This document shows, piece after piece, positions 29,426 through 40,679 of a stretch of 64,000 nt of DNA. The notes beneath the pieces were generated by a model, which ran no database searches, was not told where the DNA came from, and saw only the letters and a program-made list of their open reading frames with translations. The DNA lies in assembly GCF_025370935.1 (NCBI RefSeq), contig NC_133479.1:830673-894672 (forward strand), in the 5' to 3' direction. The translations under genes and the position numbers were made by a program. This stretch comes from Choristoneura fumiferana. Taxonomy: Eukaryota; Arthropoda; Insecta; Lepidoptera; Tortricidae. Numbering within the stretch: position 1 is the stretch's first letter; the number at the start of each line of letters is the position of its first letter.

Positions 29426-30257
29426 GTAGTTCAAAAATGTTTTATAATTATATTGACGCTTATTTTTTGAAACCCTCGTTTTGCTCTCCCGAAACGCAAT
29501 CGTTTCATGTTACCTGTATATATTCGAGCAGCTATAGATTGCTGGGCTGCCTAGTAGGTACGATGTGATGGATCATCCAAACCCCGCAATGTACTGCCAT
29601 ATTAACTAATACGAGTTGTAATGTGGAATCGTCGTATACCTTGAGACATGATTAGCATGACGGCGAGTGAGTGACCCAAAACAATGCTAGCCTTGCCGGC
29701 TGCCATCGACCCCGATATGGCGTGTATGGAGTTGAATGTCAGGCTGTATGGTCGTGACGTTTTAAATTTTAGGATGACAATTCGATGGAGAGATTGCCAA
29801 TTACTTTATGTGCATTTTTGATATTTTTGAGACACTGCGAAGGCATAGGATAGTTTTTTTCCTGGAAAATTGTATAATTCCTGAGGGCACGCGATAAACC
29901 AATTATCCGCAGACAAAGTCGACGACAATTGCTAGTAATGTTCATAAAGATTTTATTTTCAATTTAAGTTTAAGCTTTAAGTTTAAATTAAGAGATGAGA
30001 GCGGAGCGGTAAATCAGGCCTTTTGGAAGATTAATTCTTTACTGGTTTTTAAACGCTTTTGGATGGGCGAGATTTGAGTGGGTCGTAAAGTTTGACGATG
30101 TTTAATCGATGGTTTAATTGGAGTATTAAAAACACCCAATAGTAGGTTAAGTGTACAACGAAACTTCATTGGAGAATTAAGTCTTGGCATTCCCGTCATT
30201 CAATAAAATATAAGTAAGACTACCCGACCGATATCGTTACCTCCCGTTTATCACTTC
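29426..30257. other. Unique DNA; decayed Helitron terminus
   Basis: Bases 29890-29934 end AGTCGACGACAATTGCTAGT, a likely decayed Helitron 3' end. GGCTGCCATCGACCCCG near 29700 stands out as GC-rich but carries no frame. Confidence 0.4.
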
Positions 30258-30581
30258 GTCTAAAAAGCAGCTGGTCTAAGTAGCAAGTGGTATAAAAAGC
30301 AACTGTTCCTAACCTTTATGTGTTGGAGACTTGAAAAAACATGAAAAACGCCTCAGCCACGTGGAATAGGAGCTCCGCCGAGCGAAGCGCCGTCGACTTT
30401 GGGTCATATAATTAAAATTGACAAACAAGGAAATGAACGAATGTTGACCGAATAGACATTCGGGGAACTTTTTAGACCACTTGATACCTACTTAGATCAC
30501 TTGCTTCTTAGAACACTTGCTACTTAGTTCTGTTGCTTCTTAGACCTACTTACCTTAGACAGGTGCTTTTTAGGCGAAATA
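30258..30581. mobile_element. Arm-core-arm element A, 16-bp units
   Basis: The left arm is three head-to-tail 16-mers, GTCTAAAAAGCAGCTG, GTCTAAGTAGCAAGTG and GTATAAAAAGCAACTG (30258-30305). The right arm carries the reverse-complement unit: CTTTTTAGACCACTTG (30468), CTACTTAGATCACTTG (30488), CTTCTTAGAACACTTG (30504), CTACTTAGTTCTGTTG (30520), CTTCTTAGACCTACTT (30536) and CTTTTTAGGCG (30566). The core has a GC-rich centre, GGAGCTCCGCCGAGCGAAGC (30369-30388). Arms built from short tandem units recall FB/Galileo foldback transposons, but no transposase is present. Confidence 0.7.
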
Positions 30582-30589
30582 ATACGTCA

Positions 30590-31317
30590 CCCAATATGGA
30601 ACGTCAAACTTCTAGTGCTAGTTCAACTCGCATTTTTCCGGTTTAACTTCCGATTTAGTACAGAAGGGCCGCAAGGCAAAGTATCTTTACCGCGAATCTC
30701 ACAAAACAGGTCCAGCGGGCAGACAACTTTCTACATCTACAAACCGCGCGTTAGCGTCAAATCACTCAAATTGCTGTAGACAATTCCGAGTGTGGAACGA
30801 ATTGTGTTTATGGAGAATTTGAAATTGGTTAGTTACTTGCTTTTACCAGTTTGACCTGGTTTGGTTAATATGTGCTTGATTTACTTTGTTTTGTTTTGTA
30901 CGTGGATTTTATAAGTTTTTGGAGTTCATTATCACTTGTCTAGTGTGGCTGTCTGTTCATTTGTTACAGTCAATTTGCACCAAATTCGTTGAAATTTGGT
31001 ACACGCCTAATACATACTCGTCGAGCAATTCTTGCATATTTATTTATTTCGAGGATCTCCGAGTTCGATGAAATATGCTAAGTGGTTTTTAAGGGGGAAC
31101 ATCGGTTAAGTTTGGTCTTTTCTTTGGGAAAACGCATGATTTCGCATTTTAGCCCGTCTCTCAAGTACTTATTACGAAAGTAAATAAATTAATTACGGGT
31201 ATTACTGTTGAGGGATAGGTTAGACAGTAAAAAGTTTATTTTAAAACAATACCGTGTGGTGAATCGAATTGAATAATGTGTCGTATTGTGATGATTTGAA
31301 TATCATTTTACATAAAA
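30590..31317. other. Mostly unique non-coding DNA
   Basis: Bases 31040-31170 (GATGAAATATGCTAAGTGG, CTTTGGGAAAACGCATG) are a diverged piece of the family at 12190. No gene is seen. Confidence 0.4.
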
Positions 31318-31387
31318 ATTTAGAAATAGAAATAGAAATATTTATTCGCACTTCGCACATTACACAAAAACACAAAAAACCATTAAG
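31318..31387 (-). mobile_element. LINE-like tail with (AAATAG)n
   Basis: TAGAAATAGAAATAGAAAT and ATTTATTCGCACTTCGCAC look like the reversed 3' end of a LINE. It abuts the poly-T end of the adjacent S1 SINE. Confidence 0.45.
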
Positions 31388-31672
31388 TTTTTTTTTTTTT
31401 TTTTTGACTGGATGGCAAACGAGCAAGTGGGTCTCCTGATGGTAAGAGAGCACCACCGCCCATAGACAACTGCAACACCAGGGTATTGCAGATGCGTTGC
31501 CAACCTAGAGGCCTAAGATGGAATACCTCAAGTGCCAGTTATTTCACCGGCTGTCTTACTCTCCACGCCGAAACACAACAGTGCAAGCACTGCTGCTTCA
31601 CGGTAGGATTAGCGAGCAAGATGGTGGTAGCAATCCGGGCGGACCTTGCACAAGGTCCTACCACCTGCAAAG
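31388..31672 (-). mobile_element. S1 SINE, near full length
   Basis: A 17-base T run, GGATGGCAAACGAGCAAGTG, GCAGATGCGTTGCCAACC, GAAACACAACAGTGCAAGC and CGGACCTTGCACAAGGTCC. It is the complement of 7031-7308 and carries the full head. Frames of 93-108 codons here are SINE sequence. Confidence 0.88.
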
Positions 31673-32484
31673 TAAAGTACGTAGTAGTAGGTATTTGCGA
31701 AATCGCGAAGCGGTCTCGGCTCAGCATAGTGTTGGCCGTAGCGACCAACACAGCTGGTCTCCCGCTGTGAGTGTGACCGCTTGGCGACTTCACGGAAGTC
31801 GACAAAAATTCAACATTCAAACAAAAAAAAAATACAAAATTTAAATATACTTACTTAGAAAATCAGTCACAATTTTCAAATAATTTTCATAATTAGAATA
31901 AATAAATTTAATTTAAATAGTCATCATTTTTGTCTTACTACAATTTACTATTTATCTCTTTAGCTGTATTTTAATAATTATCAGCCATTTACGTTAAAAA
32001 TCTCACAAATGAAATAAGTAAGTTAAACTCGAGCAACCATATCAAAACCCGCTTATCATACCAAATTACACTATAAATAAACATAAAGCAATTTAAACTC
32101 TACCAACAAATAATAAAATATCTTAATATTCGTATTAATCCAGCAAACTTCCGTCCATAAATTCATACAAGTTGAATTATGACACAAAAAGCTTTCTTAT
32201 CACAATTAGATTATCGCCATCTTTGTCTTATTTTTTGGGAACAAAAAGGACGGCATAAGTTGTCATGTTCGAGGGTAGATAAAGGGAGTAGGGGACAACT
32301 TGGGCTATTAAAGACAAATGCTACGGCCACAAGGGGAGAGATGGCTATGTAGATATATCTTTTGGAACTGCGGTCGTAGCCCAACGGTGGGTAAGAAATA
32401 ATATTATTTGCTTGTAATTTACTTAGGTATTTCCAGTTAGTTGAACTTAGTTTATCATTAGTTTTTTATTATAATGCCCGGACT
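31673..32484. other. Unique AT-rich non-coding DNA
   Basis: A GC-richer patch at 31695-31800 (GCGAAATCGCGAAGCGGTC) is not recognised. The rest is AT-rich and without features. Confidence 0.45.
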
Positions 32485-32660
32485 TGCACTTCTGAGTTTA
32501 AAATTACATTTGAAATTTACCACGAGCTTTACGGTGCAGGAAAACATCGTGAGGAAACCTGCACAAATCTAAGAAAAAAATCGATGCTGTAAAGTTCCCA
32601 ATCCGCTCTTCTCCCTGCAGAGGGACGTGTATAAGCCAAGGTGATTGATGACAAGGGAAC
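32485..32660 (+). mobile_element. S3 SINE
   Basis: CTTGCACTTCTGAGTTT, AATTTACCACGAGCTTTACG, AACATCGTGAGGAAACCTGC and AGAGGGACGTGTATAAGCC. The tRNA-like head is almost gone. It resembles the copies at 19597 and 54913. Confidence 0.75.
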
Positions 32661-32714
32661 TGTGCCACATTAACAGGCGTTGCAAGTGCTTTTAAAAAAA
32701 CATTTTTGGAATTA

Positions 32715-32995
32715 ATCCAGAAGACCTCCACTACTGGACAAGCCTCCCCAAAGCGTTTTATAACGATTATGCAAGGTTCACATTATTCCAGTAACCGTGC
32801 CAGTAGCGATACATTGCGGGGTCACAATTCAAACGAGTTACACAAGATCGATCGAGCACCGCAGTGTCATGCTACTAGAATAATGTGAACCGGGCATTAG
32901 TCCCGCGCTGTCAGCATCCAGCTGGTGCCCGCGACCTTCACCAGATCGTCGGTCCATCTTATGACGGGCCTTCCTCCGATTGCTTACTGACTCTT
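32715..32995 (-). mobile_element. RTE LINE 3' end interrupted by a MITE
   Basis: Bases 32900-32995, read on the minus strand, encode RWTDDLVKVAGTSWMLTARD. Bases 32715-32758 carry the following GEACPVVE-type end (CCTCCACTACTGGACAAGCC on the plus strand). The 127-bp MITE at 32770-32896 lies between these two neighbouring parts. Confidence 0.7.
32770..32896. mobile_element. M-g MITE with TTA target duplication
   Basis: Inverted ends TGCAAGGTTCACATTATTCC and the complement ending AATAATGTGAACCGGGCA (about 23 of 27 pair). TTA stands at 32767-32769 and 32897-32899, as in PIF/Harbinger-type MITEs. It sits inside an RTE fragment. Confidence 0.8.
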
Positions 32996-33777
32996 GCACC
33001 CACATATGACACATAAATATGTACTTACATTTTTACCTAAGTCAAAGCAATCCAGGCACGATTTATGCGCGAGAATCACGCGTTTTAAGTCGCGCTCTAC
33101 AACTAGAGGCTCGTACATTCGTATATTCTCAGCTAACTTTCGGTTCGGCAGAAGTATTACCTGAAACAGAAGTAAAAATATATTATAATTTAAATTCCAT
33201 GGAGTAATACAATTGAAAGATTAGTGATTTTTATATAATATATATATTAATATTTTTAATATATATTTATTAATCCAATATATTTTAATATTTATTAATC
33301 TTTGATAAAAATACAATGAATACAAACTTTTGGGCTACACTTATTATAAGAGACAAATAACACACATGACCCTGAACTAGGAAAATGAATTCCTGTGTTT
33401 CAGGTGTAGAGTAGAAGGGCTATTAATTAAACTTAAATATCTTATCACGTGCAAAATATGAGAAAGGAAGTAATTTTAGCATTAAGGCGTTTTATACAAT
33501 TATAAATTATTAACTAACATAAACATTACGGGCACTAACTTATGTATCTGTGTTAATTTTAATACAATCAAAAAAAAACTTATTTCTGTATCTTCGTATC
33601 AATTATATATGTTTGCAATACACAGAAGACAGAAGTATTTTGAATTTGTTGTAGTTTACTGCTGATCATATTTTATTAACAACGCATAGCCATTACCGGA
33701 GCTGGATACTTTATTTTATTTAGTTGACATGTAAGTATGTGTTTAAAAAAAGCGAACAATGAAGATAATATCGGGCG
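32996..33777. other. Unique, very AT-rich DNA
   Basis: An AT-only palindromic run near 33227-33300 (TATATAATATATATATTAA) is low complexity. No gene is seen. Confidence 0.5.
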
Positions 33778-34107
33778 TGGCCTGTAATACGAGGAAATAA
33801 TTAAAACATAGATCTTACTCGTCAAACTAAACAACATTAGTTCAGCGACTTTTAAAAATAATGGAGTCTTTAGATTTTCCTTTTTTCATACAAAGTTAAT
33901 ACTGCAATCAATACGCCATCCTAGAACACAACTGACGTCGCCTGTTACGCTACACACATCAACCATTTTGCTTTACATTGCGTCTTCGAATAAACTTTAG
34001 TGTAATAAAAATTAAAAAACTAATTATTTTTAAAAGTCGCTGAATTAATATTGTTAATTTTGACAAGTATGATCTGTGTTTTAATTATTTGCTCATATTA
34101 CAGGCCA
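33778..34107. mobile_element. M-h MITE with ~90-bp inverted ends
   Basis: TGGCCTGTAATACGAGG, AAATAATTAAAACATAGATC and TTCAGCGACTTTTAAAAATA on the left pair with AATTATTTTTAAAAGTCGC to CATATTACAGGCCA on the right. The centre includes TTGCTTTACATTGCGTCTTC. The element is about 330 bp and non-coding. Confidence 0.8.
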
Positions 34108-35044
34108 CATCCGGTAGATACCATTTATAATTCATATTATAACATACCGTGTAACATACCGATGAAGTTTCAGTTGTAATACTCGTAATTAAGACATCCC
34201 GTCTTCTTAGGGTTACAGAACCCTAAGAAAGTCTAGTTTAACCTACCCCAAAAATAATAAATGAAACCCTAGTAACATCGCTAAACTATCCGTCCGTCTG
34301 TCGGTCACAGGGATGAATATCAAGAACCGTGTCATTTTCAGCCGTCTTTCTATTGCCACTATAGCCAAAAAATCAGAATAAAGTTAATAAAGGGGGTCTC
34401 AGCAACCAAAATCAAAATGAATCCACACTGGGCATTTTGCCTTGCAAGTAGGGCTCTGCTAACACTTCATTTTCATAGACACTTTATTTTGAACATTACA
34501 AATTTATAGGAAACCCTCAGTGCGCGGGTTTTAATACTTCCTAGAGGATAAAGCCAGAGGCAGACGCTTATCTTTGACCAAACGACCTAGCTAAAGTAAT
34601 TATTGTATATACTCAAAAAGCACACTATACAATTTCCCTACGGCCCTAAAAATCGTAACATTTCGTAATCTCGCAAACCTTGCATTTCACACCTTGCCGG
34701 CTGCCATCGTAAAAAGAACCCTATTATACTATACATGGACTAAATGTTCCACGCATGACAATAGCCCGTTGCTAATACTTAAACAAAAGAGACCCACCAT
34801 TGAATTAGTTGGGATTACCACACTTGCGTATTGTGTAGTCATACACACAAATACACACATACTTATACATCTTATGTATGTAGAACGTTATTGTTGGAGC
34901 ATTAAGCGGTGCACACGTTTTTATCCGACTGTACGACACAAGTAAATATATTTATCAGCTTATGTAGCACTTATGCCTTTATGGCACTCTATAAATTAAA
35001 ATTGAGGGCTGATTATGATGATTCTTACGTCAATTAGAAGTTCT
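34108..35044. other. G-group scrap and unique DNA
   Basis: Bases 34205-34400 (TTAGGGTTACAGAACCC, ATCCGTCCGTCTGTCGGTC, GGATGAATATCAAGAACCG) are a diverged G-group repeat. The 83-codon frame at 34694 is not recognisable. Confidence 0.45.
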
Positions 35045-35310
35045 CCAAAGAAACAAAGTCATCGACATAGCTCGATGAATAAGCAAATTCAAGTGGCAAT
35101 AGGCGGGCTACATCGCTCGATCGCATCGAGGAAGAAAGGTCCTAGTGGTGACTATTGACTACGAATCGAAGCGTTAGCAGGCCTCTAAGTGGATTGACGA
35201 CATCACGCATGAGAGTTGCGGGCAGGTGTTAGATGCGAGTTGTTCGTTGTAGCGTTCTAAGGGGGAGTCCTTTGTTTAACAATGGTCGACTTCCGTCTTG
35301 TGATGACGTC
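35045..35310 (+). mobile_element. Strongly decayed RTE 3' end
   Basis: AAGTGGCAATAGGCGGGCTA, GGAAGAAAGGTCCTAGTGG, GTGGATTGACGACATCAC and GTCGACTTCCGTCTTGTGAT follow the RTE 3' order (KWQ.AG, RKVL, WIDDI, the terminal CAGTGG-ACGTC site). Several indels are present, making it the oldest RTE copy here. Confidence 0.65.
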
Positions 35311-35859
35311 AATTGATTTGTCTTAATCCTAAATAAACAACTCAATATGGCGATAATTATAAAATAAATCGATGGAATTATGTAAAGTGGGTTATTAGGG
35401 CATCGATCTTTGAAAATCAGTTTACTTAGAATCTGTGATTCTGATTCTGAGCAGAGGCGTCGCAAAGTGCGCTTCGTATAGATGACACAATCTTTAATGT
35501 TGTATTTCCGTGACCAGACCAATGCAATGGATAATTATTTGGTTGTAAAGAAGACTGTGATGGTTTCCTACGCGTATAATGGATAATAACTCCAAGCCCG
35601 AACTCGACGTTCGAATTTTGAACTATAGCTCACGCTAATATTATTTTATTCGAGAGTGGTGGAGAGGGACGGTGCGATACGTCATAGTTTGGCGAAATTA
35701 TTGACGTGACTAAAATTATGTACCTTTTTTGAGAATAAATAAATAAATAAAATAATAATAAACTTCGATTTTCGAATTTTGTAGAAGCTCCCCATAAATT
35801 AAACAATGATTGCTGCTCTTTATATGTGTGTTAGAGCACCATACGAGTAGGAAGTAATA
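35311..35859. other. Unique DNA; possible MITE scrap
   Basis: GAGAGTGGTGGAGAGGGACG and ACTTCGATTTTCGAATTTTG (35650-35785) resemble bases 52880-52990 (GAGTGTGAGAGGGACGG, CGAACTTCGACTTTCAAATT). This is probably one decayed family. Confidence 0.4.
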
Positions 35860-36085
35860 ACCTCACCAATTTAAAAAATTGAGAAACCCACGACATGGTC
35901 ATTTCAAACTTCAATATCTCAAAGGCGGCTAAACCTATTTAAATGAAACATAGCTAAGAATCACCGCACGGAAACTCGCCTTAATGTAACAGAAATTGCA
36001 TCGAAATCGGTCCATCTGTTTGAGAGCTGCGATGTCACATACAGACAGACACGCCTGTTTTTGCTTTGGGGGTTAAATTCGGTTT
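35860..36085 (+). repeat. G2 repeat, left end missing
   Basis: CACGACATGGTCATTTCAAA, AATATCTCAAAGGCGGC, GAAATTGCATCGAAATCGG and TTTTGCTTTGGGGGTTAAA. Confidence 0.7.
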
Positions 36086-36861
36086 AATTGTGTAGAGTCG
36101 TGTAGCAAATGGCATCACAACGATCTTTTAACATGTAAAGCGATAAATAAATATCATTTACATTATTTTTCTATCGGATGCTAAGAAACACATTAACACT
36201 TTCTACAATCTTGTCCCTACTGAAAAACTAAATTCAAAACTAGGTCAAACCCTCTTTAAACCCAAATCTTTCCCTCAAATATTCATCTCCGCAAAAGAGT
36301 TTATAAAAATAAATATTAACAACAGGAAAAATGTTAAGAAAACCTAAAGTTTAATTGTAAAAGGACTCCATTACCGGACAAAAATATAATAAAGTAGGGG
36401 GAGGGGGAGACAAGAACGGGAGTAATGGGAACAGTTGGTTATTTTGGTTAGGACTGAAAAAAGTCACTGCCTTAAAAAAACTTAAAAAGAAAAAACAAGT
36501 ATAGTACAAACAATATGAAATGTTTACTTGTAATTTAGACTGATGTTTTGCATCTGTAATCTTAATTGTGTTTGCAGTACCAATAAACATTTATCTCTCT
36601 ATCTATCTTTAAGTAGAACTCTGTTAAGTTACTTATAAACTTCAACAGTCGGAACCCATCGATTTCGTGAGTAAGCGTATTGCTAATAGAGAGCAAATAA
36701 TACTAGAACTATCCAGTTACACCCAGTATACATTAATTGTGTGTGTGTGAAGTACCCAATCCGCACTGGGCTCGCGTGGGAACGACGGCCCAGGCTCTCT
36801 TATTCTGAAGGCACTTGCACTGGGGCGTACTCGTATATTTTATTGTACCACAGTTGGTAAC
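36086..36861. other. Unique DNA; S3 SINE scrap
   Basis: Bases 36745-36830 carry AGTACCCAATCCGCACTGGG, CTCGCGTGGGAACGACGG and CTCTCTTATTCTGAAGGC from S3. The rest is unique. Confidence 0.5.
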
Positions 36862-37030
36862 AATGTAAATTTTATTGTTTTGACATTTTTACCACTTCAC
36901 AAAATATATATTTAAAAAAACATGTGTGTATATTAATTCGTACCGGTGAATGCAAGTGACGAGTTATCGTACATTGTTGCGTTATAAGGGAGTCTCAGTA
37001 TATAAAAAAGTACTCTGTGTAAGAGTGTGG

Positions 37031-37287
37031 GTAAGCCGTGAAGCAGCAGTGCTTGCACTGTTGTGTTTCGGCGTGGAGAGTAAGACAGCCGGTGAAATTA
37101 CTGGCACTTGAGGTATCCCACCTTAGGCTTCCAGGTTGGCAACGCATCTGCAATACCCCTGGTGTTGCAGGTGTTTATTCTTACCATCAGGAGACCCACT
37201 TGCTCGTTTGCCATCCTGTCGAATAAAAAAAAGGGAGAGGCCTTTGTTCAGCAGTGGACGTATTCCGGCTGATGATGATGATGATTA
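37031..37287 (+). mobile_element. 5'-truncated S1 SINE joined to RTE 3' end
   Basis: S1 starts at GTGAAGCAGCAGTGCTTGC and ends in GTCGAATAAAAAAAAG. It is followed at once by GAGGCCTTTGTTCAGCAGTG, TATTCCGGC and a (TGA)n tail of RTE. Part of the S1 3' segment is missing (GCAGGTGTTTATTCTTACC). The same compound lies at 42159-42415. Confidence 0.85.
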
Positions 37288-37654
37288 ATTCGTACTTCAG
37301 CATGAATCGGCAAACTGTTTTCACAGTATTTAACTTTAACACGAATGCGCTCAAGACGTTATTATACCAAAATAAACTAGAACTGCATTTAACCCGAGAA
37401 ACTACCCGAAGTTTTAAACATTCCATGATTTTATCGTCGTTATCTTATTTAGTCGCTCTTCGCAATTTAATACGAAAATGTGCTTTTTATTTGCACAGAG
37501 CTCTCATCACAGTAATACTGCAAGCGGGACCATGCATTTACTAACAAGATTTTGTTTCATATAAAATATTTTTATCTCGAAAATTTCAGCGGGAAACGCA
37601 GTCTTTTTTAGGTTAACAAAAATGGGGCAAGTGGTTTGATTAAACAGCTTTTAG

Positions 37655-37753
37655 GGTTATCGTTAGATGGCGTTAGTATCGTAAGATCCTTTTGTCGTAA
37701 CACTGTTGTTTGTGATTGGCTCATTTAGTTATTAAATCGATCACAAACATGAA
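37655..37753 (+). mobile_element. M-d fragment
   Basis: TTAGATGGCGTTAGTATCG, GTTTGTGATTGGCTCATTT and AGTTATTAAATCGATCACAA are the central part of M-d (16740). Its partner in copy 2 is at 42785-42879. Confidence 0.7.
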
Positions 37754-37808
37754 TGTGTTGTGGCGCGCCATGGAAGAGGCCTATGTCCAGCAGTGGACTG
37801 CTGTAGGC

Positions 37809-37837
<29 letters not shown>
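37754..37837 (+). mobile_element. 84-bp RTE tail present only in copy 1
   Basis: TGTGTTGTGGCGCGCCATGG, AGAGGCCTATGTCCAGCAGT and GCTGTAGGC with a (TGA)n tail. AAACATGAA flanks it at 37745-37753 and 37838-37846. Copy 2 has the empty site with one AAACATGAA (around 42872), so this is a clean insertion difference. Confidence 0.93.
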
Positions 37838-37839
<2 letters not shown>

Positions 37840-38342
37840 ACATGAAGTTGTTAAATGGACCACGGCACTAGCGCTCACTAGCCAGTCTCAGGAACCCTAA
37901 TTGTTTTACCTACTCTTCAACTTAACCAAATTCTTCAACCGCGATCTTCAATAAACCCATCAATCGCAAAGAGCTAATATCTTTCTTCACTCCATTATCA
38001 GAATTTTAAGGTCCAAATCCAGGACAAAGGGATTCGTTTCCGCGCCGATTGTGGTCCGAATTGTGCGATATTAAAAAGCGATCGGATCCTAAATTAATAC
38101 TATGTACCTGCGCGCGATCATGCCTCGCTGGTCAAAGGTTAAGGGATGGGCGCAGTGACAGCGGTTCTAAAAAAATTGAACTTTTGTCCTTGTATCTAAA
38201 AAGTAGCTAAGGAAATGACAAATATCGAAGTCCAATTTTTGTATACTTATTCAAGACATAGTTAATACAGTTTTTTGACGGATGGCAATAACAGTTTCCC
38301 GCAGTCAGTTCTTAATTCTTCAAATTAAATAGTTTTTTTTTT

Positions 38343-38580
38343 ACCCGATTGCCCGAAGGAGCAGGCTGCAGCCTAAACAGGCAAACGGATTTCAAAATAT
38401 GACGTATCATTAGATTTGTCATAACTGTTGAAGTGACATAGATAGAGTATTTTAATATGGTGTTCACGAAAAGAATATACAATACAATAGAATAACTCTT
38501 TATTGTACACCAACACATAGTAAGTAGTATAGAAAACAAAGGAACAGCATACACATACAGGGGTACATATAGGGAGGACA
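38343..38580 (-). repeat. Interspersed repeat with a LINE-like tail
   Basis: GCCTAAACAGGCAAACGGAT, ATTAGATTTGTCATAACTG and AAGTGACATAGATAGAGTAT match 56690-56790 and the copy-2 block at 43403. Bases 38480-38580 (ATAACTCTTTATTGTACACC) look like a LINE 3' end in reverse. Confidence 0.6.
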
Positions 38581-39524
38581 TAAAAATAAATATTTTGTAT
38601 TGTAATAATATTGGTATTTTATTAATTAAGCTGTTATTTATGTTCTAAAATGAATCCTGATAGTTTAACTGAAGGTCTAATTAGAACTGTAAGACTAATT
38701 AATTAGGACGTATATTTATAAACTTCTTATTATTTAACAACTGGACATAAAATAACATAAAACACATGAAATTAAAAGTTAAAAAATAGTTTTATTATGA
38801 CGAATTAGTTTTATCATAACAACTCGCTAACCGCTGTCGCTTATGGGCCAGTGTCCTGCTCCCCGCTCACATAGCGCCCCACCCGAATTCCCCAGAGCAC
38901 CGAACTGAATAACGTTTACTTTCGTCCCGAACCGACCTTCCAGATTACTTTTTACATCATTTTCTATACTTTAATACATTATTGATCACTATGAATCTTT
39001 GGTATTTACTATTCCGGCCCGGATTGTGTTTTCCCCTTGCAAGGCGGACGTGATCAGACTTGAAGTAGAATAAATCCTGCGGTTTTTAAAGTTATTCCTT
39101 GATTCCACCACTTTGAATAAAGCTTTTTTGTCCGCAGTTTCTCACGCGTATGCAATTATACCTAGTGAGTGCCATCCACGAAGACGCGTGATTTTGTCGA
39201 AATTAGACAATGACATTGTAATAATAACCACGGCACGCGTCGTCGTGAATGACTCTACCTATACGTCTATAAGTTTATTTGAAATTCCAGGAATTTCCAA
39301 AATTTTCATCGAGGATTTCATTTCACTTGTACAGAATACACCGAATTTCATTGTCTCTAATCCTAGTGGTTGCAATTTTTATATGAGTAGGATTTAAATA
39401 TTGAATACGTACTAAAATTTGAGATCAGTATTATCGCGTGTCCAACTAGTACTGTTAAATTTAACTACTTGAATTAAGTTTAAACCGGAATAAGTAAGTA
39501 GAAACCTGCAATGCTAGGTCTGAA

Positions 39525-39600
39525 ACGATTAGGGTGGAGATTATTGAGGAAGGCCACGTTTATGTCCAGAAGTGGACATCATCTAATTGATATAAACAAT
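39525..39600 (+). mobile_element. Decayed RTE tail
   Basis: GAGGAAGGCCACGTTTATGT and CCAGAAGTGGACATCATC correspond to the RTE terminus. The copy-2 equivalent lies at 44620-44668. Confidence 0.55.
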
Positions 39601-39767
39601 GACGATATTAATGATGTAACAAACTAAAATATTAAAAATTCTACTTAAATTTTCTGCAAATAAACTCTATCCATGTGAATTTTTATGTATACCTATCATT
39701 TTAAACCGTTAAATAATCAAGAACGCTAAACTATAACAGTGTTTTACCCCTCACCTTATAAAAAAAC

Positions 39768-40137
39768 CGGCCTAGAGCGTGTCGGATTCTCATGAAAATT
39801 TGCACGCTCGATTTTCATGAAAATTTGCACTTTAAAGTTGAATATTTCGCAAAAAAATCACTGAATCGAAAAATCGTCTTAGCAAGACTGGATGAGAAAA
39901 AACCCCCCCACCAACCCCCACTTAACGTCTATGGGAGGTACCCTAAATATATTTTTTTTAGATTTTTTTATTATACCATTTTGTCAGCGTAGTTAACATA
40001 TATATCTATGCAAAATTACAGCTTTCTAGCACTGATAGTCCCTGAGCAAAGCCGTGGACGGCCGGACAGACGGACAGACAGACATGGCGAAACTATAAGT
40101 GTTCCGTTTTTGCCATTTTGGCTCCGGAACCCAAAAA
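39768..40137 (+). repeat. G1 repeat with 220-bp deletion
   Basis: AAAACCGGCCTAGAGCGTGT continues directly into TCATGAAAATTTGCAC, which occurs twice (39790-39805 and 39815-39830). Copy 2 has 220 further bases at this point (44876-45095). The right end TTTTTGCCATTTTGGCTCCG is normal. Confidence 0.85.
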
Positions 40138-40679
40138 AGAGATTTGAAAATTTGTTGCGAGTTGAATAACCTGGTTTACTACACGTGAAACCTACTACTA
40201 AAATAAAATACTTTATGTATGTTAGTTCTACCACAGGATACCCCTCTATACGTCCACATCGTAGCTGAATACTAAGCACTCAATGTGTAATAAGCCAGTC
40301 CATAATAAGCCAGCGGATAAAGTATCATAGCTACCACATCGCTTGCGACAACGCGCGGACACCGGCGCGTGAGCAATTTCTCTGTTCATTGCGTGATCTA
40401 CCAGCTGACATTTTGCGACCATCGTCTTGCTCGGCTGCGCAATGTATAGAGAATACGCTCAACGCGTCGCCGGAATGTAATACGTCTGTGCTTGCGCAGT
40501 TAGATTTGTACACGTGTCATGCGCGGAGATTTTAATATTTAATGATACTATGTATAACTAGTATGTATTGATAATCGTGACTATAGATATAGATAGACGC
40601 ACGAGTAAATCTTAAGGTACAAAGTTTGGCCACGTCACTGGTCGCTCATTGTCCTTTAGGTTCAGAAAAATTAGACACG

